From assembly GCA_963556145.1 (NCBI GenBank), contig OY744466.1, forward strand, positions 5,503,820-5,567,819: a stretch of DNA of 64,000 nucleotides, written 5' to 3'. The stretch's first letter is position 1; each line of letters opens with the position of its first letter. This document shows, one piece after another, positions 33,928-46,225 of this stretch. A program made the translations under genes and the position numbers. This DNA comes from Hygrocybe punicea (lineage: Eukaryota > Basidiomycota > Agaricomycetes > Agaricales > Hygrophoraceae). The notes under the pieces are model-generated. The model was not told the DNA's origin. It ran no database searches and saw only the letters and a program-made list of their open reading frames with translations.

Positions 33928-36900
33928 GGTCCGTTCTGGACAAAACCATATATTGAGTTCTCCAGAGATCTCCAGAGCTCTCTAGTGTTTTCCCCCTAGA
34001 GAAATTCTCCAGAGATCTCTAGAGAAATTCTCTACTAGTAGGCCATGGAGAAATTCTCTAGAGATCTCTGGAGATATTCTCTAGGCCTTGGGGGAATTCT
34101 CTAGACCTTGGAGAAATTCTCTAGTCTCTGGAGAAATTCTCTAACCCCAGGAGAAATTGTATAGTCCGTGGAGAAATTCTCTGACCCTAGTAATAAGTTA
34201 TATACTTAATCAATAATTATGGCAGTTAATTATCACAATAAGAACTCTTTGAGGAGACTCCTTGGGGACTTCTTGTCCTTAGGAAGAAGTTTCTATGGTG
34301 AGAAACTCAGGGACTCCTTAGGGACTCCTTGAGGACTCCTTGCAATTTACTAGAGGAGTCCTTAAGGAGTCCTTAGGGAGTACTAAGGAATGCATGGTAG
34401 AGTGTGATGTCCTCCATATTCCCTCCAATTAATCATATCCAATGATTAACCTATTATGTTTACCCATTTACCTGGCACAATTGACCAAGAATACATCTTG
34501 TTGACCCTGACATATGCATCAAGGCCAACCTTTTTGTACTGCTCCAAGGAAAACTCATAATCCCAATATATTGCCCTGAAAATGACAAATATGCACTACA
34601 TTTCAAAATATCAATTTGAGTGGATATCAGAAAGGTGAATATGCTTGCCTACTGTGTGGCAAATGTTGAAAATGGTATTGAATGGAATAACAACTCTGTC
34701 TGAGAGGCACACCTGCCATGATATTGGCTATGATCACTAGATGGGGATGGAAGTGAGAAAGCTGAGTGGATGTGGAGATAGTGGTTGAGGTAGCAGGGTA
34801 GATGGAGGCAATGGGTGAAATTCTATAGCCCCTAGATGGGGGGATGGCGAGTGATTGAGAGGTGTGGATGGGGGAAATAACAGGATATAGCAAGGAGAGC
34901 ATGAGGCAGGATATGGAGAGATAGGGAATGGGGTAGAGAAGGGGAATGGTCAGTCCCAACAACACCAGATATTCACCTGTTTTGCTATTCACAGTTGCTG
35001 AGCAGTTGATAAGCAAAAGAAAATGCACAGAAAATTTTAACAAGACTTACCAAGTTCTGATTGCTAATGAGGTCTGCAGCCAGGTGTGGTATGTGCAGGG
35101 AGTCCCAATGTCCAGATACCCTGTTTTACATTACATCCTCCTCATCATGCCAACCACAACCTTCACAGGACCCTCAAGTGTATTCAAGAACATGAGGCCA
35201 TGCTGGGATATCAAGTATACCTAAATGTGATCAGGTGTTATCTCAGAAAATGATGAAGGGTTAGGGATATTGAGGGGGGAGATGGCAGTTCAATTGGTGT
35301 ATGAGAATGTAATTAGGAGACTTTGCATATTTATTGTTGGTATGAGGTTCAGCACTATATTGGGTGAACACTTGGTGAGATGAATGGTAAGGTGGAGGTA
35401 AGCAGTGTTAAGAATGTTTCAAGGTTTCAAGGCTGGTTCTGCAGTGACCTCAAATTGAAAGATTTCTTCATGGATTATCAACAAGTGGGACATCACCACC
35501 AAGCCTTGACTTATCAATCAACAACTTGATATTCATATATTAGTAGATAAAGTTCCCAAACCCTGTTCATTTTACATTTGTTACGGATCGCTTCTGCAGC
35601 GGGCTCCGGCAACAATCAACTTAACAGGGGATCGGCTTCCAGAGGGGAGAACAGCAGCTTTCATTGTTGCTTACAGCGAAGACAACACTGCTAAAAAGGG
35701 GGGGTCAAGGTCTAATGTCATTGCGAGCCGTGGGGGTTACCCAAAACAAGATGAGTCTGCCCCAAGAACCAGACTAAACGTAAGGAAAGGAAAAGAAGAA
35801 AAAGTCCGAACCAACAACAAGAACAGTACATATAGTGGCTGGTCTTGAGGGGAGGTAAATAGGAATACAACCATGAAGCCACAACATGTCCAACTCTACC
35901 ATGTGTTCACCATGAGGCGTACATGAGGCGTCCTCATGTCGATGTTCTCGCGATCCAACTGGAGGCCCGGGTGTCATTGAGGATAGAAGAGGTCCGGATG
36001 ACTCGGATGATTTGTCATCAGATCATGTGACAAGCAGAATTGCCAATTCGGGGTCTACACTTGCTGTAACAGGCAAGTGCGTTGCACGGTCGGGTCAAAG
36101 ATGGGTATCGTCCAGTGTGGGGTTGGCAATGAGAGTGTCTTGAGGTAGCATGGATATAGTGGCAAGGTTGGTATGAAAGAAAATGAAGGAATGTATAGAG
36201 GAAAAAACCAACTAGGACAGTGGGCTAGTCGAGGTCAGACATGTGAACAGCACAAGCTGTACCGGATGACGATGTCTGTGTTGATGACGTATCGAGGAGC
36301 GATGTCTTGTCCTGTTTGTGGAACAAGAAGGTCCACTTGATGTCGGTATTCGTCCAAGAAAGGGTATCATTGTAAACGAGTGTGGGAGATATCAAGGTTA
36401 TAGATGGAAAAGGTTAAATGAATGTGGGTCCAGGTTTCGAGTCATGGCACGAGTGACAAGCTGTGGGAACAAGTCGTCGGGTACTGCATTGAAGCGGTGT
36501 CGTGCGAACAATATGCGATAGGGGTTGGTTCACTGTTTGGGATGTCGTATGGTCTGTGGTCGAAGTCCAAAAGAATGTGCTTCGGCAATGGTCGGATTAG
36601 AGAGAACAGTGAAATGTCCCGTGATCGAGGATTGTCCAGGGCATGCGTGCAGGTGAGGAATGTCATCGGATCGTCAGGGAGGATAATGGTAGGCACAGAA
36701 TACGAAAGTGGAAACCATATATCCGGGAATGGCAATTGTCAATTACGTGTCGAGATATTGTTGAGGTGGAAGTCAGAAGTATCAATGGCGGAAGGGTTTC
36801 GATGCCGATGCCAAAGATAGATCATAACAAAGTAGAAACCGATCAGGAAGGTGATGGCAATGCTGCCAATAACAATTACGGTAATGAGCTGTGTCGGGAG

Positions 36901-37864
36901 TACAGCCATTGTGAATCGGTTTGTCGTGGGATGAAGTCAACAATATGTCAGGGTGAGGGAAAAGACAATAGCGATGATGTCCGTTGGCAAGGAGACTATT
37001 CGGGTACAGCAAGGTAACGTGGGGATGTGTCCATGGTCGGTCTGGATTGTTCTAGAAGAAGAAAGGAAGAAAAGAGAACAAGGACAAGAATAAACAACAA
37101 TGTCCAAAAGAAGACAAAAGGTAAAGGGGAACGAAAAAGGAAGGTATGGTAAAGTGGAATCGTCATCGTGGGTAGTGGAGTCGGAATCGGAGTTGCGGAG
37201 TTGAAAAATGTAACAATATTGTACATGAAGTATATTCATATTTAAAGAACAAGGCTGTGCCACCAGGATTCATCCTCATTACTGTCATTATTGAGGTGGT
37301 TGAGTGTGGGAGTGTACCAGAATGGGGGGGTGATGTGTTGAGAGGTTGAGAGACATGTGATCAGTCATTTGCCTTTTACTGCTAGTAATGATGGCACTGG
37401 ATGGAATGAAGTACACCTCCTCAGCCAGTGCTCTATGAAGCATACTCTTGGGATTGTTCCAATCTGCATGTTTTTGTCTCAGCTTACTGGTGCTCATTGA
37501 TTCCAAATCCCCATCTCCTCATCTCTGCCCAATGCTCTCTTTATCCAACCATTGTCCTCATCTACCCTGATATCTCCATCCCTATCTCCCCATCCACCCT
37601 GCTCTATCCCATCCCCAGGCCCATCTAGGGGCCAGACCCATCTAGGGGCCAGACCCATCTAGGGGCCAGAGAATTTCTCCAGGGTCTAGAGAATTTCTCC
37701 AGAGACTAGAAAATTTCCCTTGAGTTCTCTAGAGAAATTCTCTGGAGAACTCTGGAGAACTCCAGAGAACTCTAGAGAACTTGGGAGAACTCCAGAGAAC
37801 TCTAGAAAACTCTGGAGAACTCTAGAGAACTCTAGACAATGTATGCTTTTGTCCAGAACGGACC
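33928..37864. mobile_element. 3.9-kb transposon with perfect 18-bp terminal inverted repeats
   Basis: GGTCCGTTCTGGACAAAA at 33928-33945 is repeated, inverted and without mismatch, at 37847-37864. Inside both ends lie arrays of a near-palindromic GAGAAATTCTC/GAGAATTTCTC motif joined by CTAG and TCTAGAG (33985-34190 and 37670-37840). The motif occurs at least five times on the left side. A second block of AAGGAGTCCTTAGGGAGT-type motifs lies at 34250-34390. The interior (CpG-poor, for example 34620-35240 and 37270-37620) shows partly mirrored segments (CCCATCTAGGGGC) but no transposase. An LTR-like insertion sits at 35579-37215. I cannot assign a superfamily or find a target duplication. Confidence 0.7.
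35579..37215. mobile_element. LTR-like insertion (TGTTAC...GTAACA), 1.64 kb
   Basis: The sequence starts TGTTACGGATCGC (35579) and ends GTAACA (37215). It is flanked by ACATT on the left and ATATT on the right, a 5-base duplication with one C/T difference. Unlike its surroundings it keeps many CpGs, so it is probably a younger insertion. Its first 45 bases are related, inverted, to the end of the LTR at 58547-59108 (GTTGCCGGAGGCCGC then GCGATCCGTAACA). Open frames inside are unsupported. It is either a long solo LTR or a short non-autonomous LTR element. Confidence 0.5.
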
Positions 37865-39800
37865 ACCATAGATATCCATAACTTTTAGAAAATGCATATT
37901 GGAAATACCCTAAAGTCATGCATTTGTCATGCATCCCTGCTAAAAAGCCTTGTTGGACATGAAATTTGTCTACCTTATCTGGATAATTTCTTTAAGAAAT
38001 GGCAGCTGGTGCCCAGATTCTAGCATATGCATTGACTCAAGGCTGGATTATGCCTGGATCCCAGCACATATACAATTTTTTTACTATACCATGTCTCTCT
38101 ATTCCTCCACCTCCCCTCATCAGTAAAACTACATATCCCCTTTCTGGGCCCTTTTCACCTTTTCCAAGGGGCAAAAGGGGGAAAACATGAAAAGAGTTTC
38201 ACCTTTTCCAGGCTGAGTACCTTATCCCGGAAAAGGTCAAACTTCTTGTAAAAGCAAAAAAAAAGTTCTCTAAATTGCACTGGTGAATCTACTTTTGTGG
38301 GCATTCAAATCTTTTTCAGTGGAAATTTTACAGAGGTGATACTGTACCTTGAAACTGGCATGATGTCACCTGCCCTAGCTTTTCTACCTCCTCCTGACTC
38401 ATTTTCCCTCATTTTTGAGGTGATGGTGGTGTCTGAGAAGGCAGTTGTAATGACACTGTCACACACATGATTTATTATAATTGTTCACATGATGGATAAC
38501 ATTACTCCTGACAAGGCTGCAGGATGGGACCAATGGGTTTGGTTGTTGGTAGCCAATGGCATGGGTATCCTACCTGGGCACTGGTGAGGGCACTGGTGAG
38601 GTGTTCACCTTCCTGTAACCTCATGAACATAGCACCAATGTCAATTGACACCAGGCTGCATGTTCACAAGGTATTAGCTGGGGGTGGGGACCTGGTCACC
38701 CTGCCTTGGTACTGATGGTACCTGTAACCTCACACCAACATCAATTGACATCAGGGTATGTATCTGTGAGAAAACTTGGAGTGGGGTGGGGTGTCCAGTC
38801 AGATTATGCTTAATTAGAAAACTTCATAATGAAATAAGTAAAATACAAGACAAACCTGATGTAGCAGAAGTGGGTGCACCACTCCTGCTGCTCCCCAAAC
38901 CTGTGTGTTTTCCTCATCATTGGGTTACATGTAGGTTATTTGTATCTGTGTATTTGTATCTTGTTTGTTGTTCTATATGTGTTCTCGAGCATTCAAAATA
39001 TTAATTCCAAAAGCAACTACACGCACAGGTAACTAATTGAATATGTCCTTTTCAGCATTCCTCTGTGGAGCATGAACCCTTGTAGGATGGGGAGAATCTC
39101 CTTAAAATCTGTGCTGTAGTAAGATGTGCAATGGTCATCTTCAGTTTGCTCACCCCTTGTCATCTTCAGCCTAATCCACATAGCACCACCTTCTTCCAAA
39201 ATTATTTCATAGTACACCACATCCTCCTCTCCATGCTAGCAAGGTGCTGGATTATTGATGGCTGTCTTTCTATCTTACTTCCTTCTTTTCTGGTGTCATG
39301 TCCACCTCTTATAACCACATGAAGTCTCTTTTGAGAAGCCAAATTCCATGAGATCAGAAACAGTGAGGAAACCAATCACATCTGGCCCATAAACCCTAGC
39401 AGACAGGACAGCTGTGTACATTGTCACTCCAAGGTGATCTCGGGCAAAGGCTAGGAAATTGCAAAGGTTGCCTGCCAGCTGCAGGCTCTACAGGTAAAGA
39501 GAATGGGGAGGGATCATGAGAACTTGTGGTTAGGAGTAGCTGGTCCACCAGTTTTTGGCACTAGTGCACCTACAATGGTGCCCATCAGCTGTGTGAACAA
39601 TGCAAGTTGGTTGTTTTGATGCATTGTGATAGCAGGTGTCTGAGCTTTGATTTGTCAAGCTGGTAAAGGTGATTTCTGTGATTTACAGGGTCAAATGCTG
39701 ATGTATCCATAAGGACATTGATGGTAGTCTGGCCTCATGCTGTATAAAGCTTAGATTGTGAGTCTCAAAAGAAATGGAGAGCTTGGGCATATGAGTGCAA
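37865..39800. other. CpG-depleted transposon debris
   Basis: This region contains a decayed copy of the CpG-rich unit at 13981 (38614-38700) and a shorter third copy (38732-38760). Near 38870 GTAGCAGAAGTGGGTGCACC resembles GGGATGGGTGCACCATTCCC at 14520. It is thus probably a decayed relative of the hAT-associated sequences at 13.7-16.1 kb. No coding sequence is supported. Confidence 0.5.
38614..38700 (+). repeat. CpG-decayed copy of the unit at 13981
   Basis: Compared with 13981-14070, all seven CpG sites of that copy read TG or CA here (for example CCTCGTG becomes CCTCATG and GACGCCGG becomes GACACCAG), while most other positions are unchanged. This is the signature expected of methylated-cytosine deamination. 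Confidence 0.75.
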
Positions 39801-39807
39801 GTGCCTA

Positions 39808-40239
39808 CTAGTGCATCATAAAGGATATAAGTGTAAGCCTGTAGTTGTCTTCACAAATGTAAACATAGTGCCCAGGATTGTTGTTGTCCCCATACTTCTT
39901 TTCTAACATGTGACAGAACTGGGCCAAGGCCATCTCCTTCCTGTGGCCATGCCACAGGGTCAAGAACTGGTGCATTGAGACTGATGTTTTAAACTGTGGC
40001 ATTAGGCTGCATGGTAATAGTGTTAGATTGTGCTGCAATGAAATCTTCCACACATTGGCAGGGCACTTCTTCTTTACATATTCAATGTCCAGAATAATAT
40101 TGACATTTATGTAACAGTGCTCATTGATTTTTGGCACAAATTTCTTGTACTCAGCTTTCTTTTCTATACCTATGGCATCCACTTTCTTGAAGATACATTG
40201 AGCATCAAATTCCAAGTCAGACACATCAATGGCAGACAC
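39808..40239 (-). pseudogene. Open fragment of an unrecognised, probably transposon-borne protein
   Basis: A 143-residue open frame reads AQCIFKKVDAIGIEKKAEYK, INEHCYINVNIILDIEYVKK and MALAQFCHMLEKKYGDNNNP. It has a protein-like composition and lies in CpG-poor transposon sequence. I do not recognise the family. The frame starts next to an intron-like junction near 40226, and related short frames continue to about 40411. Confidence 0.3.
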
Positions 40240-40459
40240 TTACCCTCAGATACCAACAACACATGGATAGCTTGCATGAAAGATACATAGTTATCTGGCA
40301 AGCATGTGAATGTGATCTCCTTGCTGTGAATATCTTGTTTGGATTTGATTGCTGGCTGCTTGCCAATCTTTTGGACAGCTGGGGTATGTTATATGAAAAC
40401 TGGTTGCACAATTATTCCTTGTTAGAAGATGTCACCATCCACAATTGTGGTCAAATGTA

Positions 40460-42520
40460 ATGCCTCAAAAAATTGTCTAACTATTAGAACTCAATAACCA
40501 ATTGGGTGTCCAGCTTATCAACAGCAGAGTTGCACCACCACAATTTTTTTCTTACTTGTCCACATGATGAATAAAATCAGCTGTAAGACATTTAAGAGAC
40601 ATGAAGTAAAATCAGGTTTTCCTGATGTCCCTTTACACACCATACTACTCTCATGTACCTCATATTCTAGTAATATATATATTGTGTGTTAGAAATATAA
40701 TTGCACTATAAGTACTACCCATAAAGTTAAAAAGTTTAAGTGCAACTAAGTGGAATTATTAATAAGTAGATGGACCTTCTTAATCTTAATGGACTTGACA
40801 CCTAATAATTTACAATGTTACATAAGTAAACCCACATGACCAGTGAATTTATATATACCTCAACTCTCTGATTATCTATAGGGAAGGACATGGTATGGGT
40901 AACCTGCATGGGTTACAGGTATGGGTACAGGCAGGTATGGGTGCAGGTAGGTATTCTCCTACCTGTCAGCTTTCATTTGAGCCTGGGATCATCAAGTACT
41001 GAGTGACTTATGATCAAAACAATGCAGCATTGATAGGCATATGCATGGGTTTTCAAACCTGTGTGAGTCTGGACCCACAGTTACTGTGATACAGGTCGCC
41101 AAATCAGAACCCATGAGGAACCCAGACCTGCTGGCTCGAACTTGTGGGTACCGTGACATGTCATTCACATCATGTCACACCCAGCAAGAACACAATGACA
41201 AGCAGAATGCTTTGCAATTGCAAACTGTTCTGCCCAGGTAAGGGTTTTTCTGAGTTGATACATACTGAATATTCCATTTCTAGTTGATTAATACCACAGT
41301 AGCAGTCTGCAGCAACACCAACAGACACCAATGTGGTGCCAGAAAACTCCCAACTCCAATGCCACCCAACACAGCCAATGCCAATGTGATCCAACACCAT
41401 GGCCAACCCAATGCAGCCAAAGCCATTTAACCATCCAAACACTGCTGCCACCACCCACAGATACCCACACCAATGCTACCCAGTCCATGTTAGAACCCAC
41501 ATCAATGGCATCAACACCTGTGCAATGACAGTCCTCCCAACTCACCTTGCAGATACACACTGTCATGTCAATCGTTGGTGGTCTCAATAACATCACATAG
41601 TCACAAACTAACAAGATAGGCCTCATTCAAATATGGCTATATGTAAACATTTTATGAAAAATCAGGTGCCCTCAGCCATTTCAAAAACAAGTGTGACATT
41701 TTGATTGAAAATATATTGTTGTTTGTAGACATAGATCAAACTTGCTTTCATATCTCCTCATTACACTGGTCAAAAAAAATAAAAATTCTGCTTTCTGAGA
41801 GTTGTTTGGGATACAATTGCATGTGGTTCTCGGGAGCCATAAAATTTATTTTTGAAATGTGGATGTAGGAGATAGAGTTAAACTGAGTTTGACCTGCCAA
41901 GCATGACAATTTTCATCACATGACATTAGGAGCTACTTAAGCTTGGTAGCACGTGCCACGGACTTGCTCGCAGCAACAGCCCGAGTACCCCCGGGCTGTT
42001 GTTGTCCGGTCCGCTATCATCGGTGTATTGCTGCCAGTGAACTCCGAGCCCAAGTGGGAGACTGCTATTGTTGCCGTCGACCATGGACAGTTTCGTGTGA
42101 TCCTACTGTTCAAATAATATCGCTCGCATCGGAGCACATGTTGTTCGCAAACAGCAACCGCCCGTCAAAAACTTGTTATTATGACGTTATGGCCTTCCAC
42201 GCTCACTTACCACGCGTTCAGCTCAGGCCGTCATTCAGGAACTTCGGCACTATACTTTTCCCATTCATGAATTTTGCAGCCGCTCCATACTATCGGCACC
42301 AAAGCAAACGTTCCTGACGGGTATTTCGTTTTTCCTCCCATTTGAAAGTTATCGCATGCTCAGTAGGGCATTCATCAATATCAGTTTCAGTTTCTCATAC
42401 ATTGTGTTTAGAAACTGTCCATCGGAGTTGTGTGCAATTTCTATTTGGCACCCGCAAGAACGAGTGGGTCCAGCTCGGAAACAAACACAAGTAGTAGAAG
42501 CAATCTAACGAAATACGATA
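40460..42520. other. Transposon debris grading into unique sequence
   Basis: Near 40880-40990 TATGGGTAACCTGCATGGG and GGGTACAGGCAGGTATGGG resemble worn hAT subterminal repeats. From about 41940 CpG content rises sharply and the sequence looks unique. Open frames at 41937-42317 have no recognisable domain. Confidence 0.35.
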
Positions 42521-42523
42521 AAA

Positions 42524-44693
42524 TCAGATTTTGAAACCACCGGTAAGGCTGATGATATCCCAGGGATCAATATTCCTTTTGATCTGGCGCAAACGGGGCA
42601 AGTTTGGACCATAAATCTGGGTGACTGGAGTGATGGACTGGGACTGAAAAAACAAAAAAAAGATCTGGATGTCAGAGGACGCAACAGACTTGGTTGGTTA
42701 CAAAATGATTTGGATACACACATAGTTCGGCGGAAAGAAGGCATCCCTACGAGAAACGCCAAGTTCAATGGCCTTTTCCCAGATCTTCGTATGGTACTCG
42801 ATGGTGAGCCTGAATAGCAGTTCATCATCGCTAGCACTCTCCCACACAAAGAGGCCGTTGAACGTATTGAACGGCATCGATATCGAGTGAGGGTACGCAG
42901 CGCCACGGTTGAAGCTGTATGCCATTGGTAGGAAGGGTTCAACGTTAGCCGTGACGAGGGTGCCGGAGGAGCTTTCCGCCGCAACGCGTTGAGCGTAAAT
43001 CTGGAAGCGATGACGATCATACAAACAATGAACTTGTGAAGAAACCTCCCCTTACCACCATCTGTTCCGTAACGAACTCAATCAACTCCTTTGGCCATGA
43101 CAGGATGGGCGCGGAATACCAAGTTGCACTGGAAGGTGCAAAATTGTTCACAAACACGGTTCACTAAACGAGCGGAATACGCACCGATTCGTGGGGGCCA
43201 CGGGGAGGGTCGCCGTCCCACTGAAGTCAATGTACGAACGGGTTTTTACATTGAGAGTGGCATTGGGCAAAGCCAAGAAAGGGTCAAAGAGACCTTGGAG
43301 AAGCTTTTAAGCACTGGGAATGCAGGAAGATGCCGGGAACCTACCTGGAGGGGGTGTCGGGCCATCATAGAACAGGACTGTCGAGTATAATCGTCAAGTC
43401 ATAACTCCAGGAAATGTTTGTATACATACTGAAGGTCACTTGTGTCTACGTACAGAGATGAACCGATGCAGATGATCTGGTTTAAAGGGGACATACCGAT
43501 CCGTTCACCGAGGCATATAGAGCCGCCATGGTGGCCTTGGGATCACGAGTGATATTTGCATAATGAGCGGTTACTTCGATAGATTGGTTGAGATCTCCCG
43601 TCACAGCTACTGTTCCGCCCTAAATTGTGCGCAATTGGCAAACTGAGATGTGGAGATAGAGTATGGATACCGACCCAGATCTGGTTTTGTGGGTGAGTCT
43701 TGAGCGTGATATGTGTCACAATACCGAAATTGTTAACGCCACCCTGAGGATTTGCACTGCATATCATACGAGGCTTCGATCTAGATCAGGAGGCGTACCT
43801 GCAGGGCGAAGAAAAGATCTGGATCGGAAGTTTGGGTGACGGTTTTGAAAACTCCAGTTGGGAGCACGATTTCGTAAGCCACAGTATTATCGATGGCAAA
43901 CCCGTACCGATTCGTCAACCAGGAATAACCGCCACTGAGCGACAAGCCGGCTACACCTGAAGTGGAGATATAAATTTTTCGTAAAATTTCTGCCTCACGA
44001 ATTCCTTACCTACGGTACCGAGTCGCCCTCCCACCACGTTGACACCCTGGCCATCAAGTGCACGGTAGACCTCATCCCAGGTCAAGCCCATCCCGAGCTT
44101 GACGGTGGTTTTGTCATTACTGAGATCGATATCGCGGAAGTTGGTCATATCAATGAGAACGCCGACGGTCGAGCTCATGTTGTTGTTGTTACAGTGCCCG
44201 GCGCCTTTGACCTGGGACAGGAATTTAGTGTGAAAGCCGTTAATAAAGAAAGGCGACATACTGCCCATAGAGTTCGGGTAGAATTTATGATAGAAATCTG
44301 CACGTTCTTGAGTGTCTGCTACAGGCCTTGCAACAGAGAACGGCTTACCAGGTACTGGATGTGCCGAACGGACACGGGCTCCACAGTGCAAGCGGCGGGC
44401 AGACTGCTAGCATTCGACCAGTGGGATATGTCGTAAGCATACTGAGCTGATGCCGCGCCTTCTGTCGATCACGATGCAGAGGTATGTCATGAGGCCAGAC
44501 GAGAGAATTCATGATTCAACGTACGGGAAAATGCTACTGGAGGCGAATTTTGAAGGGCGGTGATCTGAGAGCACGCGGACCGTGCGGCATCTCGTTGCTG
44601 CAATACTGCCGCAGAAGCAAGGCTAGCCACGAAGAATGGCGCAATGAGCTGAACGAGTCGGAAAGAAGACCCTTTTGCCAATAGGTTGACCAT
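42524..44693 (-). CDS. Secreted FAD-linked oxidoreductase (FAD_binding_4/BBE type)
   Basis: The start reads MVNLLAKGSSFRLVQLIAPF followed by FVASLASAAVL, a signal peptide, so the protein probably enters the secretory pathway. After several short introns the FAD-binding domain appears: HWSNASSLPAACTVEPVSV, LADTQE, VKGAGHCNNNNMSSTVG (the His of the KGGGH-type loop commonly carries covalent FAD), KLGMGLTWDEVYRALDGQGV, NVVGGRLGTVG, GLSLSGGYSWLTNRYGFAID and NNFGIVTHITLKTHP. The C-terminal BBE-like end reads IQRIKRNIDP-type sequence and finishes DIISLTGGFKI with a stop at 42524. Such enzymes oxidise alcohols, sugars, alkaloids or terpenoids with O2. Being about 9 kb from the terpene synthase, it could act on a terpenoid, but that is inference. 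Confidence 0.85.
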
Positions 44694-46225
44694 TTCGAGA
44701 GACAGAAGCGAGGTAACTTCGCAGGACCCTTCAAAGGCATGGCGTGCCGCCCTCTACCTCTTTAACGGTGGAGGTCCTGCAAGTGCGGGCGGGTTGTCTC
44801 CGCCCGGTGTCGAGTTTAGATTGAATGGTACTCTGAATGGTATTCCGAGCGTGCCGGGTTAGCGAGAAGCGCAATATAGGTTGCCTAGGCTCTCACCGTT
44901 TCAGAGCCAGGTTATCTGACAGTGTGGGAGGGTGGACACACGGTGTTAAGCACTTGTAGCGACTCGGAGAAGCTAATGGAGTGAATCCAATTATAATGTG
45001 CACAGGTTTGTGATACCAACGTGCCATCAAGCGTACACTGCGCCCGTTGGTCGTCTGCCTTGGGTAAGGTCAATGATGTAACAAAAGCTGCGGGCTTAAC
45101 CACGTATGGTCGCTTAAGTCATCGGCGGAAGCTGTTGCTAGTAGACTATATGTTGCCCCAAATAGATTTGATAGTAATCTTCGATTGGTCTCAGGCCGAC
45201 ATGTTGCAATAGTCTTTCAAGGGGTATACCGGGTACGTAAGGAGTTTCGGATATCCCGCATCATTGACTTCGTGGCGGACACTTGACGGACCCGACTCTA
45301 CGTCAGGGTAGGTCCTGAGCTCGGACCCGTTGTGCGGCGCGGGAGCGCTCATGCCAGCGATAGTGGAATGCATTTTGAGTAGTGTCGGGAAGTGTCGGGG
45401 TGTGCCATCGACGAACAATAGCATTAATATTGCCGACAGTCCGGTCTCCGGGGCATTTAGACACCTCGTTTCTTGGGCCAACATGGAGATTTGAATTCCA
45501 GCGACTCAGTCTATCAAACTGAAATTTTTGAAGGGTGTCAATGGCATATAGCTCCGGAATTTAATGGTGAAATTGGGCGGGCGCCTCTGTCGGCCGACTT
45601 CACGGATTTATCTTTAAAGGCGTTTATCGGATAGTTTATCGCATAACGTTTATCGGGTAGTTATCGCATAACGTTTATCGGGTAGTTATCGCATAACGTT
45701 TATCGCATAACGTTTATCGCATAGTTTATCGCATAACGTTTATCGGATAATCGGATAAAAAACCCGTTTTACGCACCAGCCACTCGCGACAAATATAAAC
45801 AAATCGATATTTTGCTTATTTGGCGTATCGTTTTGCGTGATGTCACGGTGATGTGTGACCACAATTGACTCATCAATTCCATGCAAGAAGTTTGTTGCGC
45901 GCAGAGATTTTCCAAACTGATTGTTCCCATGTGAGTTCACTGCGATGTTTCAGCACATCATCTAATAAGATCTTACCTCTATTTTTATGTATCAATCTGT
46001 GGGATTGGTTCCGAAAAAGGCAGGTTGCGGTTCGACTGTTTACCACTTACTCGCACGTCATTGTTCCTGGTAAGTTCATCACCACCGGTTGTAGTTGTTC
46101 GACTCAACTGAATTCCAGTGGGACTAAATGTAGCTAGGCGATTATATTCCGGGGTTACAGCTCACCTTGATAAGCGTACGTCATGAAAGTGTAAAACGTT
46201 CCTCGTCAATTTTAGGTCGTCGGAC
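44694..46225. other. Intergenic region between two divergent genes
   Basis: The FAD oxidoreductase (-) and the transcription factor (+) diverge across about 1.5 kb, so both promoters lie here. Short open frames lack domains. The most notable content is the TTATCG/ATAA array at 45612-45760. Confidence 0.4.
45612..45760. repeat. Short tandem array of TTTATCG(C/G)ATAACG-type units
   Basis: The motifs GTTTATCGCATAAC and GTTTATCGGGTAGTTATCGC alternate about eight times in 150 bases, with a period of roughly 18-20 bases. The unit is partly self-complementary, and TTATC/GATAA cores recur on both strands. It may be a protein-binding array (GATAA is the core of GATA-factor sites) or subterminal repeats of a lost transposon. 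No further evidence separates these. Confidence 0.55.

Noticed and set aside
34627..35043. 138-residue hydrophobic minus-strand frame
   Set aside because: It lies inside transposon sequence with mirrored segments elsewhere in the element and has no domain; composition reflects C/T-rich repeats.
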